Shown here piece after piece: positions 10,697-18,416 of a stretch of 51,056 nt of DNA (position 1 is its first letter; each line of letters begins with the position of its first letter). Under the pieces are notes generated by a model. The model was not told the origin of the DNA and did not search any database. It was given only the letters and a program-made list of their open reading frames with translations. The stretch is taken from the NCBI GenBank assembly GCA_007130245.1, contig SLSW01000066.1:1-51056 (forward strand), written 5' to 3'. The position numbers and the translations under genes were made by a program. This stretch comes from Micromonosporaceae bacterium (GTDB lineage: Bacteria; Actinomycetota; Actinomycetes; Mycobacteriales; Micromonosporaceae).

Positions 10697-13663
10697 TCAC
10701 GTACGGCTGAGGGTGCGGGACGCTCCGCGGCCGGCGCGCGACCGGGTGGCCTTGCCGCCGTTCCGGGCGCCGTTTGCCTTGGTGGCCCGCTGCACCGCGG
10801 CGGTGGCACCGGACGGGTCACCGGTCAGGCCGAGCGGCTGGCGCAGGAACCGGCCGGTGTGGCTGTCCCGGATCTCCGCGACCTCCTCCGGCGTGCCGAT
10901 CGCCACCACCGTGCCGCCGTGGTGTCCGCCCTCGGGGCCGAGATCGATCAACCAGTCCGCCGTTTTGATCACGTCGAGGTTGTGCTCGATGATGATCACG
11001 GTATTGCCCTTGTCGACCAGCCCGGACAGCACCCGCAGCAGCTTGTGGATATCGTCGAAATGCAGCCCGGTGGTCGGCTCGTCCAGCACGTACACCGTGC
11101 GCCCGGTGGAGCGTCGCTGCAGCTCCGAGGCGAGCTTGACCCGCTGCGCCTCGCCCCCGGACAGGGTGGGCGCCGGCTGCCCCAGGCGCACGTAGCCGAG
11201 CCCCACGTCGACCAACGTCTTCAGGTGCCGGTGTATGCGCGGGATCGCGGCGAAGAACTGCTCGGCTTCCTCGATCGGCATGTCCAGCACCTCGGAGATG
11301 GTGCGCCCCTTGTAGTGCACCTCCAGGGTCTCCCGGTTGTAGCGGGCGCCCTTGCACACCTCGCACGGCACGTAGACGTCCGGCAGGAAGTTCATCTCAA
11401 TCTTGATGGTGCCGTCGCCGGCGCAGTTCTCGCACCGACCGCCCTTGACGTTGAACGAGAACCGCCCGGGGCCGTACCCGCGCACCTTCGCCTCGGTGGT
11501 GTCAGCGAACAGCTTGCGGATGTGATCGAACACCCCGGTGTACGTCGCCGGGTTCGACCGGGGGGTGCGCCCGATCGGTGACTGGTCCACCCCGACCACC
11601 TTGTCGACGTGCTCCAGGCCGGTCAGGCGGGTGTGGCGGCCGGGCACCAGCCGGGCGCCGTTGACCTGGTTGGCCAGCGCCGCGTAGAGGACGTCGTTGA
11701 CCAGCGTGGACTTGCCCGAGCCGCTGACGCCGGTGACCGCGATCAACTGGCCCAGTGGGAACGACACGGTCAGGTTGCGCAGGTTGTTCGCCCGCGCGCC
11801 GGTGACCACCACCTCCCGGCCCCTGGTCTGCGGACGGCGGGTCGCCGGCACCGGGATCGATTTGCTGCCCGCCAGGTATGCCCCGGTGGCCGACTCCTGC
11901 TTCGGCAGCAGCTCAGCCAGCGGCCCGCTGTGCACGATCCGCCCACCGCGCTCGCCCGCACCAGGGCCGATGTCGACGATCCAATCGGCGCTGCGGATGG
12001 TGTCCTCGTCGTGCTCCACCACGATCAGCATGTTGCCCAGGTCCCGCAGCCGCACCAGCGTCTCCAGCAGCCGGTGGTTGTCGCGCTGGTGCAACCCGAT
12101 CGACGGCTCGTCGAGCACGTAGAGCACCCCGACCAGGCCGGAACCGATCTGGGTGGCCAACCGGATGCGCTGCGCCTCCCCACCGGACAGGGTCGCCGCC
12201 GGACGGTCCAGCGACAGGTAGTCCAGGCCGACGTCGACCAGGAAGCGCAGGCGGGCGTTGATCTCCTTGAGCACCTGCTCGGCGATGAGCTTCTGCCGGT
12301 CGGTCAGTGTCATGCCGGACAGCAGCGCGGCGCACTCGCCGACCGACAGCGCGCTCACCTCGGCGATGCTGTGCCCGCTCACGGTCACCGCCAGCACCTC
12401 GGGCTTCAGCCGGGCGCCGCCGCAGGCTGCGCACGGCACGTCGCGCATGTATCCCTCGTACCGGTCCCGCGACCAGTCCGAGTCGGTGTCGGCGTGGCGC
12501 CGCTCCAGCCACTGCACCACGCCCTCGAATCCGGTGTAGTAGGAGCGGGTGCGCCCGTACCGGTTGCGGTAACGCACGTGCACCTGGTCCTGCGACCCGT
12601 ACAGGATCGTCTTCTGCGCCCGGTGCGACAACGCCCGCCACGGCGTGTCCAGGTCGAAACCCTCCTGCTCACCGAGCGCGCCCAGCAGCCGCAGGAAGTA
12701 GTCCAGCGTCTGGGCGCCCGACCACGGGTGCAGGGCGCCGTCGTTGAGGCACTTCTCCGGATCCGGCACCACCAGCTCCGGGTCGACCTCCTTCTTCGTC
12801 CCCAGGCCGCTGCACTCCGGGCAGGCGCCGTACGGCGAGTTGAACGAGAACGAGCGCGGCTCCATCGCCTCGAAGCTCAGGTCGCAGTATGTGCAGGCCA
12901 GGTGCTCGGAGAAGGTGCGCTCGCGCTGCTCGTCGTCGTCGGGCAGATCCACGAACTCCAGCACCACCACCCCGCCGGCCAGACCCAGCGCGGTCTCGAC
13001 CGAGTCGGTCATCCGCTGCTTGGCCGAGTCCTTGACGGTGAGCCGGTCGACCACCACCTCGATGGTGTGCTTCTCCTGTTTCTTCAGCTTCGGCACGTCG
13101 GTGAGCTGGTGCACCACCCCGTCGACCCGCACCCGCGCGTAGCCTTTCGACTGCAGTTCGGCGAACAGGTCGACGTACTCCCCCTTGCGGCCACGCACCA
13201 CCGGCGCCAGCACCTGGAACCGGGTTCCGGGTGCCATCGCCAGCACCCGGTCCACGATCTGCTGCGGGGTCTGGCGCGCGATCGGCCGGCCACAGTTGGG
13301 GCAGTGCGGCTCGCCGATGCGGGCGAACAACAGCCGCAGGTAGTCGTAAACCTCGGTGATCGTGCCGACGGTGGAGCGGGGGTTACGGGAGGTGGACTTC
13401 TGGTCGATCGACACCGCCGGGGACAGCCCCTCGATGAAGTCGACGTCAGGTTTGTCCATTTGGCCGAGGAACTGCCGCGCATATGCCGACAGGGACTCGA
13501 CGTACCGTCGCTGCCCTTCGGCGAAGATCGTGTCGAACGCCAGGCTGGACTTCCCGGACCCCGACAGCCCGGTGAACACGATCAGCGACTCCCTGGGCAG
13601 GTCCAGATCGACATCGCGCAGGTTGTGCTCCCGGGCGCCCCGGATGGTCAGTAGGTCGGCCAC
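10697..13663 (-). CDS. uvrA: Excinuclease ABC subunit A
   Basis: UvrA is the ATP-binding damage sensor of nucleotide excision repair. The 988-residue protein has two ABC ATPase halves: Walker [10 protein letters not shown] near the N-terminus and GVSGSGKST in the second half, and the signature [18 protein letters not shown] twice. Zinc-finger cysteines are visible in [29 protein letters not shown] and [14 protein letters not shown]. The C-terminus ends in a basic Ala/Arg/Gly-rich tail. I chose the GTG at 13663 ([19 protein letters not shown]) over the track's 13900 because it is the family start and has TACAGT six bases upstream, as in a leaderless mRNA. It lies 34 bases after rsgA. Confidence 0.98.
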   Translation of the reverse strand: MADLLTIRGAREHNLRDVDLDLPRESLIVFTGLSGSGKSSLAFDTIFAEGQRRYVESLSAYARQFLGQMDKPDVDFIEGLSPAVSIDQKSTSRNPRSTVGTITEVYDYLRLLFARIGEPHCPNCGRPIARQTPQQIVDRVLAMAPGTRFQVLAPVVRGRKGEYVDLFAELQSKGYARVRVDGVVHQLTDVPKLKKQEKHTIEVVVDRLTVKDSAKQRMTDSVETALGLAGGVVVLEFVDLPDDDEQRERTFSEHLACTYCDLSFEAMEPRSFSFNSPYGACPECSGLGTKKEVDPELVVPDPEKCLNDGALHPWSGAQTLDYFLRLLGALGEQEGFDLDTPWRALSHRAQKTILYGSQDQVHVRYRNRYGRTRSYYTGFEGVVQWLERRHADTDSDWSRDRYEGYMRDVPCAACGGARLKPEVLAVTVSGHSIAEVSALSVGECAALLSGMTLTDRQKLIAEQVLKEINARLRFLVDVGLDYLSLDRPAATLSGGEAQRIRLATQIGSGLVGVLYVLDEPSIGLHQRDNHRLLETLVRLRDLGNMLIVVEHDEDTIRSADWIVDIGPGAGERGGRIVHSGPLAELLPKQESATGAYLAGSKSIPVPATRRPQTRGREVVVTGARANNLRNLTVSFPLGQLIAVTGVSGSGKSTLVNDVLYAALANQVNGARLVPGRHTRLTGLEHVDKVVGVDQSPIGRTPRSNPATYTGVFDHIRKLFADTTEAKVRGYGPGRFSFNVKGGRCENCAGDGTIKIEMNFLPDVYVPCEVCKGARYNRETLEVHYKGRTISEVLDMPIEEAEQFFAAIPRIHRHLKTLVDVGLGYVRLGQPAPTLSGGEAQRVKLASELQRRSTGRTVYVLDEPTTGLHFDDIHKLLRVLSGLVDKGNTVIIIEHNLDVIKTADWLIDLGPEGGHHGGTVVAIGTPEEVAEIRDSHTGRFLRQPLGLTGDPSGATAAVQRATKANGARNGGKATRSRAGRGASRTLSRT

Positions 13664-13669
13664 GGCGCA

Positions 13670-13675
13670 ACTGTA
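13670..13675 (-). promoter_or_regulatory. -10 element of a probably leaderless uvrA transcript
   Basis: TACAGT on the minus strand, then TGCGCC and the GTG of uvrA. I saw no LexA-type box (CGAACRNRYGTTYG) nearby. Confidence 0.4.
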
Positions 13676-13697
13676 GCCCCGCCCTCCGACACCGCTG

Positions 13698-14771
13698 CTA
13701 CGGGCGGGAACGCCTTCGCCCCTGGCGCTGGACCCTCTTCCACCGGGCGCGCTCTTCGGCGGCGAGCCGGGCGTCCTTGCGGCGCGCCTCGTAGGCGAGC
13801 TCGCGCTGCAGCTTGCGCCAGCTATCCCAGCGCCGCACCGACAGTTCACCGTCGGCGAGGGCGGCCTGCACCGCGCACCCGGGCTCGGTGTCGTGGCCAC
13901 AGTCGGTGAACCGGCACCGCTGCACCAGATCCGCGACGTCGGTGAACGCCAGGTTCAGCCCGGTGTCGGCGTCGAGCAGCCCGACCGCCCGAAGCCCCGG
14001 GGTGTCCAGCACCGCGCCGCCGCCGGGCAGCGGCACCAGCGCCCGGTGCGTGGTGGTGTGCCGGCCCTTGCCGTCGACCCGCCGCACCTGCTGGGTGGCC
14101 AAGACCGTCGTGCCGGCCAGCGCGTTGGCCAGCGTCGACTTGCCGCTGCCGGACGGGCCGAGCAGGGCGCAGGTGCGTCCGGGCGCCACATGCGGTCGCA
14201 GCGCGTCCAGTCCCTCGCCGCGCTCGGCGCTGACCGGGTAGACCGGCGCGCCGGCAGCGGCGTCGCCGACCTGCCGCGCGATCGTGGCGGGGTCGGTGGC
14301 CAGGTCGGCCTTGGTCAGCACCACGCACGGCTGGGCCCCGGACTGCCAGGCCAGCGTCAGCAGCCGCTCCACCCGGTTCAGGTCGGGCGACGGGTCGATC
14401 GGCTCCACCACCGCGGCGGTGTCGACGTTGGCGGCCAGCACCTGCCCGGTGGAGTCCTTGTCCGCCGTACGCCGCACCACCGCCGAGCGGCGTGGTAGCA
14501 CCGCCTCGGCCGAGATGCGCCCGTCCGGCCAGGTGCGCACCACCACCCAGTCACCGGCGCAGGGCAGCGCGACCGGATCGCGACCGGCATCGGTCAGCAG
14601 TGCCCCGGCGACGCTGGCGCGCGCGGTGCCGGCGCCGATCAGCACGGTGCACACGCCCCGGTCGGCGCGCATCACCCGGCCCGGCACCTCGTCGGCACCG
14701 GCGGTGGCGCGCTCGGCGTAGGCAGCGGCGAAGGAGTCGTCCCATCCCAGGGACGCGAGATCGTGCATCAT
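13698..14771 (-). CDS. rsgA: Ribosome small-subunit-dependent GTPase A
   Basis: RsgA is a circularly permuted GTPase that helps the late maturation of the 30S subunit. The motif order is permuted as expected: G4 TKAD, then G1 GPSGSGKST, then G3 DTPG. An N-terminal OB-like domain comes first, and a C-terminal zinc-binding set ([16 protein letters not shown]) follows. A very basic tail ([14 protein letters not shown]) could bind rRNA. The track start at 14837 is a GTG within an SD-like GGAGGTG; I chose the ATG at 14771 ([12 protein letters not shown]), preceded by AGAGG, giving 357 residues. A 14-codon ORF with a strong SD ends 11 bases upstream and may be translationally coupled. Confidence 0.94.
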   Translation of the reverse strand: MMHDLASLGWDDSFAAAYAERATAGADEVPGRVMRADRGVCTVLIGAGTARASVAGALLTDAGRDPVALPCAGDWVVVRTWPDGRISAEAVLPRRSAVVRRTADKDSTGQVLAANVDTAAVVEPIDPSPDLNRVERLLTLAWQSGAQPCVVLTKADLATDPATIARQVGDAAAGAPVYPVSAERGEGLDALRPHVAPGRTCALLGPSGSGKSTLANALAGTTVLATQQVRRVDGKGRHTTTHRALVPLPGGGAVLDTPGLRAVGLLDADTGLNLAFTDVADLVQRCRFTDCGHDTEPGCAVQAALADGELSVRRWDSWRKLQRELAYEARRKDARLAAEERARWKRVQRQGRRRSRP

Positions 14772-14782
14772 CGGAACCTCTG

Positions 14783-14827
14783 TCAGTCGGAGTGGGCGGT
14801 GAGCAGGCACCGGTGTCGGACAGTCAT
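14783..14827 (-). CDS. Possible 14-residue upstream ORF (leader peptide) of rsgA
   Basis: ATG at 14827 preceded by GGAGGTGAGCAGCG, an excellent ribosome binding site, encodes MTVRHRCLLTAHSD and stops at 14783, just before rsgA. The short length, strong SD and tight placement suggest a translated leader. An alternative reading is that the SD belongs to a longer rsgA form starting at 14837, where GTG is part of the SD itself; this seems less likely. I do not recognise the peptide. Confidence 0.4.
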   Translation of the reverse strand: MTVRHRCLLTAHSD

Positions 14828-14925
14828 CGCTGCTCACCTCCGTTCCGTCCGCGGTCGTGACGCGTCGCCTGCCACGGTAGGCCCACAGGGGTCGGCATGG
14901 AACCGAATATCCGCACCGGGGCCGG

Positions 14926-14931
14926 TATCGT
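14926..14931 (+). promoter_or_regulatory. -10 element of the metallo-hydrolase gene
   Basis: TATCGT followed by exactly seven bases (CTGGAGG) and ATG. The GGAGG touches the ATG and is too close to act as an SD, so a leaderless transcript starting at the A of ATG is the simplest reading. Confidence 0.5.
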
Positions 14932-14938
14932 CTGGAGG

Positions 14939-15592
14939 ATGAGCTACAACGGACACGTCGCGCCGGGGGGCCCGCCGGAGGTGCGGGAACTGGCGGACCT
15001 GACGATCACCAAACTCTCGGTCGGGCCCATGGACAACAACGCGTACCTGCTGCGGTGCCGGCGCAGCGGCGAACAGCTGCTCATCGACGCCGCGGATGAG
15101 GCCGACCGGCTGCTGGCGCTGGTCGGCGACGCGGGCCTGGCGACGGTGGTGACCACTCATCAGCACTGGGACCACCATCAGGCGCTGGCGGAGGTCGTGG
15201 AAGCCACCGGCGCGGTCTCGGTGGCGCATCCGGCCGACGCACCGCCACTGCCGGTGGTCACGCGTACCGTCGACGACGGCGACACGGTACGGGTCGGTGA
15301 GTGCGAGCTGGAGGTCATCCAGCTGGTCGGACACACCCGCGGGTCGGTCGCCCTGCTCTTCCGGGATCCGTCCGGTCACCCCCACCTTTTCACCGGCGAC
15401 TCGCTGTTCCCCGGCGGGGTCGGCAACACTCAGGGCGACCCGGAACGCTTCACCTCGTTGATCAACGACGTGGAGTCGAAGCTGTTCGACCGGCTGAGCG
15501 ACGACACCTGGTTCTACCCGGGCCACGGCGACGACGGCACCCTGGGCACCGAGCGCCCGTCGCTGCCGGAGTGGCGCGCCCGCGGCTGGTAG
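14939..15592 (+). CDS. Metallo-beta-lactamase-fold hydrolase (glyoxalase II-like)
   Basis: The 217-residue protein has the metal-binding signature THQHWDHHQAL, the mid-protein histidine in LVGHTRGSVAL, the aspartate in FTGDSLFPGGVG, and the last histidine in FYPGHGDD. These are the two-zinc ligands of the metallo-beta-lactamase superfamily. The overall layout resembles hydroxyacylglutathione hydrolase-type proteins; actinobacteria lack glutathione, so the natural substrate may be a mycothiol or other thioester, which is inference. Start: ATG at 14939 (MSYNGHVAPGG) rather than 14897, on family pattern and the TATCGT-N7-ATG arrangement. It is divergent from rsgA. Confidence 0.88.
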   Translation: MSYNGHVAPGGPPEVRELADLTITKLSVGPMDNNAYLLRCRRSGEQLLIDAADEADRLLALVGDAGLATVVTTHQHWDHHQALAEVVEATGAVSVAHPADAPPLPVVTRTVDDGDTVRVGECELEVIQLVGHTRGSVALLFRDPSGHPHLFTGDSLFPGGVGNTQGDPERFTSLINDVESKLFDRLSDDTWFYPGHGDDGTLGTERPSLPEWRARGW

Positions 15593-15630
15593 GCGGGGCA
15601 GTCCCTGTCCCCTCTTACGCTCCCCGTCGG

Positions 15631-15649
15631 CCTGCAACGCCCTTGCAGG
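15631..15649 (+). terminator. Short stem-loop after the metallo-hydrolase gene
   Basis: CCTGCAA-CGCCC-TTGCAGG is a perfect 7-bp stem with a 5-base loop, 38 bases after the stop codon. There is no T-run, as is usual in high-GC actinobacteria. Confidence 0.5.
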
Positions 15650-15682
15650 CTGGTCAGAATTCAGACCGGAGTAGGATACGAT

Positions 15683-15940
15683 TCCGACCTTCAAGCCGGC
15701 GCCCGCCGGGCGTTCGCGCAGCGACTGCCGGCGCCCGTCGCCGCGGCCGTGCTGGAGTTCTGCGACACCGCCCTCGCCACCGAGCCGCGGCGGGTCGGTA
15801 AGCCGCTGTTCGGGCCCCTCACCGGCTGCCACGGCGCCCGACGCGGCACCTACCGGATCGTTTACCAGATCGACGAAGGCACGCGCACTGTGCATGTTGT
15901 CGACGTTGACCACCGAGCCGACGTCTACCGCCCTCGCTGA
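15683..15940 (+). pseudogene. RelE/ParE-type toxin, apparently 5'-truncated, no antitoxin
   Basis: The frame reads AGARRAFAQRLPAPVAAAVLEFCDTALATEPRRVGKPLFGPLTG, then GARRGTYRIVYQIDE and VHVVDVDHRADVY, a clear RelE/ParE mRNA-interferase or gyrase-poison fold. The conserved RGxYRIVYxI core and the final DxDHRxDVY are intact. The coherent sequence begins at about 15683. The frame is open back to the stop of the previous gene, but it has no ATG, GTG or TTG before the GTG at 15749, which lies inside the conserved region and gives only 63 residues. No antitoxin gene flanks it. It may be a remnant, or it may use a rare start such as the ATT at 15659. Coordinates of the 5' end are approximate. Confidence 0.6.
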
Positions 15941-15950
15941 GTCAGGGGAA

Positions 15951-16748
15951 GTGACTTCGCCCTCCGCGTACCTGCATACCGTGCCGGGCCGTCGCTCCCG
16001 CCATCGCAGCGAACGCGGAACCGTGCGGGTCGGCGCATGCCAGACGCCCGAGATTCTGGGCGATCCAGATGCGGCGCTGGCGTGCATGAAGGACTTCGCT
16101 GGACAGCCGGATGCCCGCGAGGTGGACATTCTGGTGTTCCCGGAGTGCTTTCTGCAGGGCTACCTGATGGAAGTTGACCATGTGCGCCGTCATGCGCTGA
16201 ACCTGCACTCGGGCCGTTTCTCAGAGGTGCGGCGGCGGCTGGCACGCATCACGCAGACGCTGGTGTTCGGGGTCATCGAGCAGCAGGGCGGCAGCTACTT
16301 CAACACCGCCGTCGTCCTCACGCGGGGTGAGCTGGTGGGCGTCTACCGCAAGACGCATCTGACGTCGGGTGAGGGCCCGTTCCACCAGGGCGAGGCGTAC
16401 CCGACGTTCGAGATGCAGGGCATCAGGTTCGGCATCAACATCTGCTATGACACGCAGTTCCGTGAGGCTGCCGCACGCGTGGCAGTGCAGGGCGCCCGCC
16501 TCCTGCTCGTGCCGTCGCAGAACATGATGCCCCGGGACAGGGCGGTCCACTGGCAGCATCGGCACCATCGCATCCGGGCCGAACGGGCGCGCGAGACCGG
16601 GATGTGGATCGTGTCGGCGGATGTCACCGGCGCCCGGGACGAGCGCCGCGTCGGGCTGGGCCCGACCAGTGTCCTCAACCCGCACGGTGAGGTGGTGGGG
16701 CAGGTGCCGTCGATGACCACAGGCATGGTGGTCGCTGAGATCTACTGA
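15951..16748 (+). CDS. Nitrilase-superfamily carbon-nitrogen hydrolase
   Basis: The protein has the three catalytic regions of the nitrilase superfamily: Glu in ILVFPECFLQGYLM, Lys in YRKTHLTSGEGPFH, and Cys in INICYDTQFREAA. It would hydrolyse a C-N bond in an amide or nitrile; the substrate is unknown. From the GTG at 15951 it has 265 residues, with AGGGGAA very close upstream. A GTG at 16023 (MRVGACQTPEILGD) gives 241 residues, matches the usual family start better, and may be the true start. It begins 10 bases after the RelE-like remnant. The codon use looks slightly less GC-extreme than that of its neighbours, which could reflect later acquisition. Confidence 0.85.
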   Translation: MTSPSAYLHTVPGRRSRHRSERGTVRVGACQTPEILGDPDAALACMKDFAGQPDAREVDILVFPECFLQGYLMEVDHVRRHALNLHSGRFSEVRRRLARITQTLVFGVIEQQGGSYFNTAVVLTRGELVGVYRKTHLTSGEGPFHQGEAYPTFEMQGIRFGINICYDTQFREAAARVAVQGARLLLVPSQNMMPRDRAVHWQHRHHRIRAERARETGMWIVSADVTGARDERRVGLGPTSVLNPHGEVVGQVPSMTTGMVVAEIY

Positions 16749-16783
16749 CCTATCCCCGCGACGTGTCGTCGGCCACAGGCGGC

Positions 16784-16812
16784 TGGACACGAGCGACCGA
16801 GGGGACTACGTT
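16784..16812 (+). promoter_or_regulatory. Sigma-70-type promoter of the leader peptide / carbonic anhydrase unit
   Basis: TGGACA (16784-16789), 17 bases, TACGTT (16807-16812). The -10 is followed by seven bases and the ATG of the 23-codon leader ORF, so the mRNA is probably leaderless. Confidence 0.6.
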
Positions 16813-16819
16813 GCAGTGC

Positions 16820-16891
16820 ATGAACCGAAGCCTGCGCCTCATCCGGCGCCGCTTCGTGGACTTCCTCCGCGTGTGCAGCATCCGCTGTTGA
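16820..16891 (+). CDS. 23-residue cysteine-ended putative leader peptide
   Basis: This ORF is too short for the track. It reads MNRSLRLIRRRFVDFLRVCSIRC, with two cysteine codons near the end. It fits a group of actinobacterial leader peptides of the form RR-x-VD-xx-R-xx-S-xx-C found upstream of sulfur-metabolism genes. Cysteine-codon leader ORFs upstream of such genes act as attenuators in mycobacteria. It has a leaderless promoter (TGGACA-N17-TACGTT-N7-ATG). The next gene is the carbonic anhydrase, 202 bases downstream, after a region with two direct repeats. Its regulatory role here is inference; whether CA is the true target or a displaced neighbour is unknown. Confidence 0.7.
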   Translation: MNRSLRLIRRRFVDFLRVCSIRC

Positions 16892-16979
16892 TCCACGCGT
16901 CCGCGGCTGCGCGCTGACCATCACTCGCGCGCCCCGCATGGATGGCGCGTACGCACGCCACTCCGGCGCGCACCGTGCC

Positions 16980-17024
16980 GGGTCGGCACGTACGACGTGG
17001 TGCGGGGTCGGCACGTACGACGTG
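16980..17024 (+). repeat. Twin 20-bp direct repeats, each with a dyad, between leader peptide and carbonic anhydrase
   Basis: GGGTCGGCACGTACGACGTG occurs at 16980-16999 and 17005-17024 (period 25). Each copy contains CACGT-ACG-ACGTG, a perfect 5-bp inverted repeat. They could be paired operators or part of a folded leader RNA. Confidence 0.7.
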
Positions 17025-17093
17025 TCCACCTCCGGCGGACGCACGCGCCCGCGCGTAATCCGACCCTGCCTGACCCCCGAAGGAGACCACCGC

Positions 17094-17588
17094 ATGAGCG
17101 TGACCGACCAGCTTCTGACCAATGCCGACGACTACGCCCGTTCGTTCCAGGCCGGCGATCTGCCGCTGCCCCCTGCCCGCGGGGTGGCCATTGTGGCCTG
17201 CATGGACGCACGCCTGAACGTGTACGGCCTGCTGGGCCTGCGCGAGGGCGACGCCCACGTGATCCGCAACGCCGGCGGAGCGGTGACCGCCGACGCGCGG
17301 CGAAGCCTGACCATCAGCCAACGCCTGCTGGGCACCCGGGAGGTTGTCCTGATCCACCACACCGACTGCGGGATGCTCACCTTCAGCGACGACGCCTTCC
17401 GGGCCGACATCGAGGCCGACACCGGCATCCGGCCGGACTGGGCGGTGGAGACCTTCCGCGATCTCGACGCGGACGTGCGGCAGTCGATGGCGCGAATCCA
17501 GGCGGATCTGTCCATCCCGCACAAGGAGAGTGTGCGCGGCTTCGTGTACGACGTGGCGACCGGTGAACTGCGGGAGGTGAAGCCCTGA
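17094..17588 (+). CDS. Beta-class carbonic anhydrase
   Basis: It hydrates CO2 to bicarbonate with a zinc ion. The 164-residue length and order of motifs match the short beta-CA type of Mycobacterium tuberculosis Rv1284: zinc ligands Cys36 in ACMDAR, His89 and Cys92 in HHTDCGM, and the Asp38/Arg40 dyad. The GGAVTADARRSL loop is also typical. The start is the ATG at 17094, with GAAGGAG nine bases upstream; the longer track frame from 16938 crosses the repeats and is not supported. It is probably transcribed from the leader-peptide promoter 280 bases upstream, and ends in a strong stem-loop. Confidence 0.95.
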   Translation: MSVTDQLLTNADDYARSFQAGDLPLPPARGVAIVACMDARLNVYGLLGLREGDAHVIRNAGGAVTADARRSLTISQRLLGTREVVLIHHTDCGMLTFSDDAFRADIEADTGIRPDWAVETFRDLDADVRQSMARIQADLSIPHKESVRGFVYDVATGELREVKP

Positions 17589-17608
17589 CCCGGGCGCACC
17601 TCACTGAC

Positions 17609-17666
17609 GTGAGGACCTCCTCGCCGGTCGGGGTGTACCACCTCGATCCGGTGAGGAGGTCCTCAC
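17609..17666 (+). terminator. Large stem-loop after carbonic anhydrase, possibly bidirectional terminator
   Basis: GTGAGGACCTCCTC (17609-17622) and GAGGAGGTCCTCAC (17653-17666) are perfect 14-bp inverted repeats. The 30-base middle has a further inverted segment (GGGGTG TAC CACCTC). It separates the carbonic anhydrase from the convergent small membrane protein gene. Confidence 0.75.
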
Positions 17667-17699
17667 CAGCTCAGGGCCTGCTGACCAGAGCCTCTCGAC

Positions 17700-17825
17700 T
17701 CAGGCAAGCATGAGCATGGTCACGACCAGGCCGACCGCGATCACGGCGAGCGCGATGGCGGTCAGCTTCCGGTGGCGGGTCACCCAGGTGCCGGCGGGCC
17801 CTGGGGTGGCCGTCTGGTGCGTCAT
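17700..17825 (-). CDS. 41-residue single-pass membrane protein
   Basis: This ORF is not in the track. It reads MTHQTATPGPAGTWVTRHRKLTAIALAVIAVGLVVTMLMLA with one hydrophobic helix at residues ~21-41 preceded by basic TRHRK, so the N-terminus should face the cytoplasm. The ribosome binding site GGAGGAGG is very strong, ending five bases before the ATG. It starts 53 bases after the YjbR-family gene on the same strand, so the two may be co-transcribed. I do not recognise the family; its function is unknown. The strong SD and in-frame membrane helix support it as real. Confidence 0.65.
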   Translation of the reverse strand: MTHQTATPGPAGTWVTRHRKLTAIALAVIAVGLVVTMLMLA

Positions 17826-17878
17826 GGCTACCTCCTCCGGTAGGGGCCCGCACGGCCCGTGTGCCGTGCGGCATACCT

Positions 17879-18346
17879 CTACTCTGGCCGACGACCACCG
17901 TCGCGTTCAGAGTCCAACGGCCCCGATGGACGGGCCGTTGGAGAGTCGGTGTCCCGAGACGTCCTGTCCAGATAGGTACGCGCCAGCCGCGCCGGCGCGC
18001 GGTCCAGCCACGCCTCGACCAGCAGTTCGGCCAGGTCAGGCGGCGCGATCCGCTCCAGACGCACCAGCACCATCGGATAGTCGTCGAAGTGCGGGGTGGT
18101 GAAGAAGACCTCCGGCTCGTCGGCCAGCAGCGCCTGCTTCGCCCCGAGATCGGGCACGCGCGCGGCGAGGATCGGCCCGTCCGGTGCGGCGTCGCCGAGC
18201 GCGGTACGGTCGGCCGACCGGAGCGGACGCTCCCACGCGAACAGCTTGTCCCGGACCCGCCACTCCAGCACCCCGCCACGCGAGGTCCGTTCCTCCACCT
18301 CCGGCAGGGTCGCCACCACCGCCTGCACGTCGTCCGACGTCGCCAT
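17879..18346 (-). CDS. MmcQ/YjbR family protein
   Basis: The 155-residue protein starts MATSDDVQAVVATLPEVEERTSRGGVLEWRVRDKLFAWERPL and continues with VFFTTPHFDDYPMVLVRLERIAPPDLAELLVEAW. This is the small MmcQ/YjbR fold, described as DNA-binding-like (CyaY-like fold); no catalytic residues are known. The track frame starts at 18847, but the ATG at 18346 is the family start and has TATGGT six bases upstream, so it is probably leaderless. The last ~25 residues (RDTDSPTARPSGPLDSERDGG) look disordered. It is divergent from the methyltransferase gene and precedes the small membrane protein. Confidence 0.85.
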   Translation of the reverse strand: MATSDDVQAVVATLPEVEERTSRGGVLEWRVRDKLFAWERPLRSADRTALGDAAPDGPILAARVPDLGAKQALLADEPEVFFTTPHFDDYPMVLVRLERIAPPDLAELLVEAWLDRAPARLARTYLDRTSRDTDSPTARPSGPLDSERDGGRRPE

Positions 18347-18352
18347 GCAAAC

Positions 18353-18358
18353 ACCATA
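18353..18358 (-). promoter_or_regulatory. -10 element of the YjbR-family gene
   Basis: TATGGT on the minus strand, then GTTTGC and ATG: a leaderless arrangement. Confidence 0.45.
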
Positions 18359-18403
18359 GGCGGGCCGTCCGACAGGCAGCGGCAGCTGGTGGCGGCAGTC
18401 GAC

Positions 18404-18409
18404 TACCGT
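18404..18409 (+). promoter_or_regulatory. -10 element of the methyltransferase gene
   Basis: TACCGT followed by seven bases and the GTG start, a leaderless arrangement. It lies 45 bases from the divergent -10 at 18353-18358. Confidence 0.45.
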
Positions 18410-18416
18410 CAGGTCC

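Noticed and set aside
11609-13654. 681-residue plus-strand ORF
   Set aside because: It is exactly antisense to uvrA and rich in His/Gln/Arg, as shadows of this GC bias are.
17609-17666. Stem-loop considered as a member of the GATCTAGGGATT palindrome family
   Set aside because: Its arm sequence, arm length and loop size differ; it is better read as a gene-specific terminator.
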